A stretch of DNA of 64,000 bases, from the NCBI GenBank assembly GCA_003833135.1, contig QZLH01000147.1, forward strand, positions 31,078-95,077. The letters run 5' to 3'. The stretch comes from Oehlia diaphana (Eukaryota > Glomeromycota > Glomeromycetes > Glomerales > Glomeraceae). The translations under genes were made by a program, and so were the position numbers. Below, one piece after another: positions 60,542 through 64,000 of this stretch (the first letter of the stretch is position 1; the number at the start of each line of letters is the position of its first letter). The notes under the pieces were generated by a model, which was not told the DNA's origin, made no database searches, and saw only the letters and a list, made by a program, of their open reading frames with translations.

Positions 60542-62376
60542 ATGTCGAACGCTGTAAACGGATTGGTTGAAGAATTTCCTGGAAGAACGCGTCAAATTGA
60601 GGCCTTAATAAATTGGTTTGGTGAAGTACGTAACAATAAAAACAAAAAAAAATAAAATAAAATAAAACAATGTATCTAAAGTTTATTTGTTATCAGCCTA
60701 CAGAAAAAGCACCAAATTCAATTTTTATACACGGAAATAGAGCATTGGGAAAAACTGAAATTGTAAAGAAACTCTTCAAGATTTGGTTTCCTACATTCAA
60801 GTATTCGATCCTAAATTGTAAAATATATTTTCAACTCGAAGATATATTTGAAGTTTCATTAAAACACTTGACTGGTAAAAAAAATAAATGTAAAAATATT
60901 GATGAATTTGCCACGATGTTGCAAATAATTTGCGAAACAAATGAAGAAACGAGATATCTGGTAGGGACAGCAGTTGAAATATTCATTATTTAATTAATTA
61001 TTTCTTTAATTTTCTTTTTTGATTTACAGATATTTGATAACGCGGAATTATTGTGGAATTTTTCTCAAACTTTAGTTCCTGCTCTCTTAAATCTCCCTCA
61101 ATGGGTAAAATTATATATAATTTATTATGGTTATACTAATTTTATATTCTTTGCTTATTATGGATTCCTTCTTACTATTTAAGACTGGTACAAATCTTTG
61201 TGTAATCCTAATTACACAAGTTCCTTGGGAGAAATTTCGAAGATATCCAGGAATAACTGAGCCTATCCAATTATATTTTCCAGAATATTCAAAAAATATC
61301 CTTTCTTGTTCTGCTATTTCTCATACCGTTATTTTTAATCATACAAATCCTTAATAGATTTAATAACGCGATATAATTCAAATTCTTGAGAAAACTTGTC
61401 CAAAAGATGAAGACATTGAATTTTATCGTTTGTTTGTCGGTTATATATATAGTGTATTTTCAGACTCTTGTGATTTAATTGATTTGTTTCGCGTTATACC
61501 AGATCTTTATATAAAATTTATTCAGCCAGTAAATGAGGAAAGAGGTAAACGGTATAATTCATTCTTGATCATCGATTTCTATTCTTACTATATTATTACT
61601 AAATATAAATTTGATATGGATAGTATCAAGAAATGATTATTCGCTCTTATTCAATGAATTAAATCCGCACATAGAATTGGTATTAGATAAATTATACTCG
61701 CAGCATATAACACCATTAATAGGTAAGCGATTGAAAAAATTCGAATTATAATAAAACTACATTAATAACCTCTTGCATTTCTTTATATTAAAAGAAAATC
61801 AATTGCCTATATGGTCGTTATACTTGTTAATTTCCACATTTCTTGCATCTTATATTCCGCAAAACCTTGATAAACATCTTTTTTCAAAAGAACATGAAAA
61901 ACAGAAACATTCCCGGAAAAGAAGAAAAAAAGAAATCAATGCATTAAAGGTTCATTTATTATATTTATTAATATATAAATTATATAGTTTGAAAAAACAA
62001 CTTTATTAAAACTTTTTTTTATGTAAAAAAAAGTTTAATGAACAATTTACAGGTCCCCAATCAAGTGAGATGGAGCGTATTTTTGCAATATTTCAAAGCA
62101 TTTATCTGGATTCAATGATTCCCTATATATTACTTTTACAGCAGGTTCGGAAAATTAAATTTTAAATATTCATTTTTGTTTTAAAGAAATATTAATTATT
62201 GATTAAATTCTTTTTAATAGTCAGAAACATTTGTGACTTATCATCTTCTCACTCGTACAGAACGTAATAATGTTCAATTATTTAGGTGTAATCTTAGTTT
62301 TGATTATATCAAACAAATTTCTAAAAATATTAATTTTGATATTTTTAGATATTTAGATGATTCTTTCACTTTGTAA
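60542..62376 (+). CDS. ORC5: Origin recognition complex subunit 5 (ORC5)
   Basis: Nine exons, 60542-60625, 60697-60960, 61030-61104, 61184-61295, 61368-61544, 61624-61722, 61795-61949, 62034-62144 and 62221-62376, give 410 aa. ORC5 is an AAA+ ORC subunit. It shows FPGRTRQIEALINWFG, Walker A GNRALGKT (41-48), LNCKIYFQLEDIFE, a Walker B-like IFDNAELL, then QVPWEKFRRYPGITEPIQLY, FPEYSKSDIIQIL and the C-terminal CNLSFDYIKQISKNINFDIF, all as in other ORC5 proteins. The intron between exons 4 and 5 is AT-AC; no GT-AG solution keeps FPEYSK joined to DIIQIL. The remaining introns are GT-AG. The intron 7 acceptor (AAAAAAAAG) was fixed by phase. ORC1 lies 3.2 kb upstream in the same direction. Confidence 0.92.
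61296..61367 (+). other. Minor-class (U12-type) AT-AC intron in ORC5
   Basis: The 72-nt intron begins ATATCCTTTC, which matches the U12 donor consensus ATATCCTT exactly, and ends AATAAC. TCCTTAAT at 61348-61355 matches the U12 branch-site consensus TTCCTTAAC closely and places the branch A 13-14 nt from the 3' end, the expected distance. Removal joins TCA-AAA-A to GC-GAT-ATA, giving FPEYSKSDIIQIL in frame. Reading through instead hits a stop at 61351-61353. Confidence 0.88.
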
Positions 62377-63493
62377 AATAAATAGTTAAATAGATAATAA
62401 AGATAACATTGTATTGTATATTTGATTAATTGGTTTAAATATATTATTTAAAATTTTTTTTAAGCAACAAATAAATATATTTTACTAAAACACACCACTG
62501 GTATAGTATGTATTTTCACAAAAACTATGGCCTAAATCAAAAGAAGTTGCTCTAATTAAAATTGCTCAACATCCTTAAAAATGGTCAGAAAAAAGGTTTA
62601 GTTAATATTATTCTTATTTATTTTATGTTGCAAAATAAAAAAATTTGAAAAATCTAGTAAAATATAAGCAAAGAATAGAATCCTGAACATTTCTCATTTT
62701 TAAAACTCACAAATAATGTATAATAAAATGTATTTTATAAAATAATTCAGTTAATATTGATAGTATAAATGCAATTTTACTATTCAAACCAGTGGCTCTT
62801 TTAAAATCAGAAGTATATAGAATAAATTTTAAATATATTCCTATAATATGTAATTCTGGCTGAAATTAATATATAAATCTATGTAAACTCTATAAATTTT
62901 AATATGAGATGTTTTTAGGACTCTTAAAGTATATGCTGTAGTATTATCTTATAATCTTATACTATACAAATTGAGTAATTATATTTTTAAGTAATTCTTA
63001 ATGGTAAAATAATATTAGATTCTGCTGTTAGATTTTTGAATTTAATTATTAGCTAATAATAAGCAAATTTAATATACTGTATACTACTTGTATAAAAGTA
63101 ATAGAAATTCATATTTTATTAATTACTTGAAAATGTAAATAATGATAATACCTAAAATTTTAATATATGATAATGTAAACAATACAGAATATATATTTAA
63201 TATTTCATTATTTTAACATTTATACAACTATATTAATTAAAGAAAACTCAAAAGAAAATTTTAATAATTATCTATATATGATACTATATAATAAAAATAA
63301 AAAATAAACAAATGGTCTGATACTAGCAGTTTATTTAAAATTATACTTAATAATAATACCAGAAATTTTAATATATGACAGTATAGAATTTTAATTAATA
63401 TATCTATATTAAATTTCTTTTTTCTAGTTTTTATTATTATTTTAAAAATAATAGTATTGTTGTTTTTACAATTTTTTAAAATTTTATATGATA
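62377..63493. other. CpG-free AT-rich block
   Basis: No CG dinucleotide was seen from just after 62262 to 63959, covering this stretch and most of the following element. No gene frame is present. It may include further decayed element sequence. Confidence 0.5.
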
Positions 63494-64000
63494 CAGTGCA
63501 GTATCTCTATAATAGGTACCCCTTATATCTTGTAATCTAATGGTCAGAATTTTATAAGATTTTATAATTAGATAGCTTTTAAAAAGATAAATACATTAAG
63601 CAAATAAAAAAAAAATTTCTCTTTTTTTTGCTGACATAATACAAAATCACATGACTTAAAATAAATTTGATTGGCTAATGCAATACTTAATATTAATTAT
63701 ACATAATTTTTTATATATAATTTATTATTTATTATTATCATTTAAAGTAATTTGATTAAATATATCATCAGGAACTCTTCTATGAGATTTATATTTTTTT
63801 TCTGCAAATACAGCAAGTTTTCCTGTAATTCCTTTTCTATAAATATTCATATATCTTCATGATTTTCATGCAAACTGACTTATTTCAACTAATGGAATAG
63901 AATTTAATACTTCTGAAACAGTTTTTTGCAAGCCATTCCATGTATAATCACAGTGTTCACGTATATATCTTTTTGCTGCTTTCCAATACATTTCAATAAA
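63494..64000 (-). mobile_element. Decayed Tc1/mariner-like transposon, 3' end
   Basis: A terminus CAGTGCAGTATCTCTATAAT then AGGTACC starts at 63494, directly after a TA dinucleotide, as expected for Tc1/mariner-type ends. The transposase remnant on the minus strand lies inside this end. The element continues beyond the window, so its length and other terminus are not visible. Confidence 0.65.
63725..64000 (-). pseudogene. Transposase C-terminus (DDE, Tc1/mariner-like), with two stops
   Basis: The minus-strand frame, partial at the window edge, reads [20 protein letters not shown], then a stretch to a TAA at 63725-63727 that includes YRKGITGKLAVFAEKKYKSH. This is the tail found after the last catalytic acid in Tc1/mariner-like DDE transposases of Rhizophagus. 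Two in-frame TGA codons (63866-63868 and 63857-63859) interrupt a region rich in basic residues where CGA (Arg) is likely ancestral, so both stops are probably C-to-T changes at CpG. Only one CpG remains in the fragment. It is a dead copy. Family placement is by pattern recognition. Confidence 0.7.

Noticed and set aside
61296..61358. A conventional GT-AG solution for ORC5 intron 4
   Set aside because: The only in-phase GT-AG options either remove DIIQIL or leave the stop codon at 61351-61353. None keeps the conserved FPEYSK-to-DIIQIL join, while the AT-AC solution does so exactly.
1..64000. CRISPR arrays, bacterial operons, phage or rRNA genes
   Set aside because: None was seen. The genes have spliceosomal introns and eukaryotic content, and no regularly spaced identical repeats or rRNA sequence occur.

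Overview
The window is nuclear DNA of a very AT-rich fungus. The best match is an arbuscular mycorrhizal fungus of the Rhizophagus type (Glomeromycotina). This is inferred from short GT-AG introns, a MATA-type HMG-box gene, an AIG1-like GTPase, a DUF4238 gene copy, Kex2-type secreted precursors and many small inverted-repeat elements in long gene-poor stretches. No database was searched. All exon models below were built by hand by joining frames at splice sites and checking phase.

Left gene cluster (1.6-9.4 kb): nitronate monooxygenase, a METTL25-like methyltransferase on the minus strand, the TFIIIB subunit BDP1, and tropomyosin. From 9.4 to 25.4 kb the DNA is gene-poor. It holds a 3.1-kb block with no CpG, a transposase fragment, several terminal-inverted-repeat or foldback elements, two tandem-repeat regions, one very small secreted-peptide gene (41 aa, two exons) and one 88-aa Gly/Tyr/Asn-rich gene. 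From 25.4 to 29.7 kb are an AIG1-like GTPase, an HMG-box protein and a secreted class 3 lipase whose catalytic His position reads Gln.

Middle (32.5-43 kb): an unrecognised protein, the U2 snRNP factor HTATSF1/CUS2, a GPI-anchored Kre9/Knh1-like surface protein, a DUF4238 gene broken by two frameshifts, and a divergent pair DPH4 (diphthamide J-protein) and ATP23 (mitochondrial protease). From 43 to 49.6 kb, one minus-strand gene of 22 exons encodes a 1532-aa ABCC (MRP/YCF1-type) transporter with a degenerate first nucleotide-binding domain and an acidic tail.

Right cluster (49.8-62.4 kb): a conserved protein of uncertain function, a RING E3-like protein with two CFCG zinc modules, mitochondrial ribosomal protein uS2m, tRNA-Asn, ORC1, mitochondrial uS10m and ORC5. 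Two subunits of the origin recognition complex therefore lie within 7 kb, alternating with two mitochondrial small-subunit proteins. ORC5 contains a 72-nt intron with AT-AC ends, an ATATCCTTT donor and a TCCTTAAT branch site, the hallmarks of a minor (U12) spliceosomal intron. The window ends in a second CpG-free block carrying the decayed 3' end of a Tc1/mariner-like transposon whose two stop codons sit where CGA (Arg) is likely ancestral.

Most single-copy genes are in compact convergent or divergent pairs with 65-450 bp between them. The elements and repeats are confined to the gene-poor stretches.
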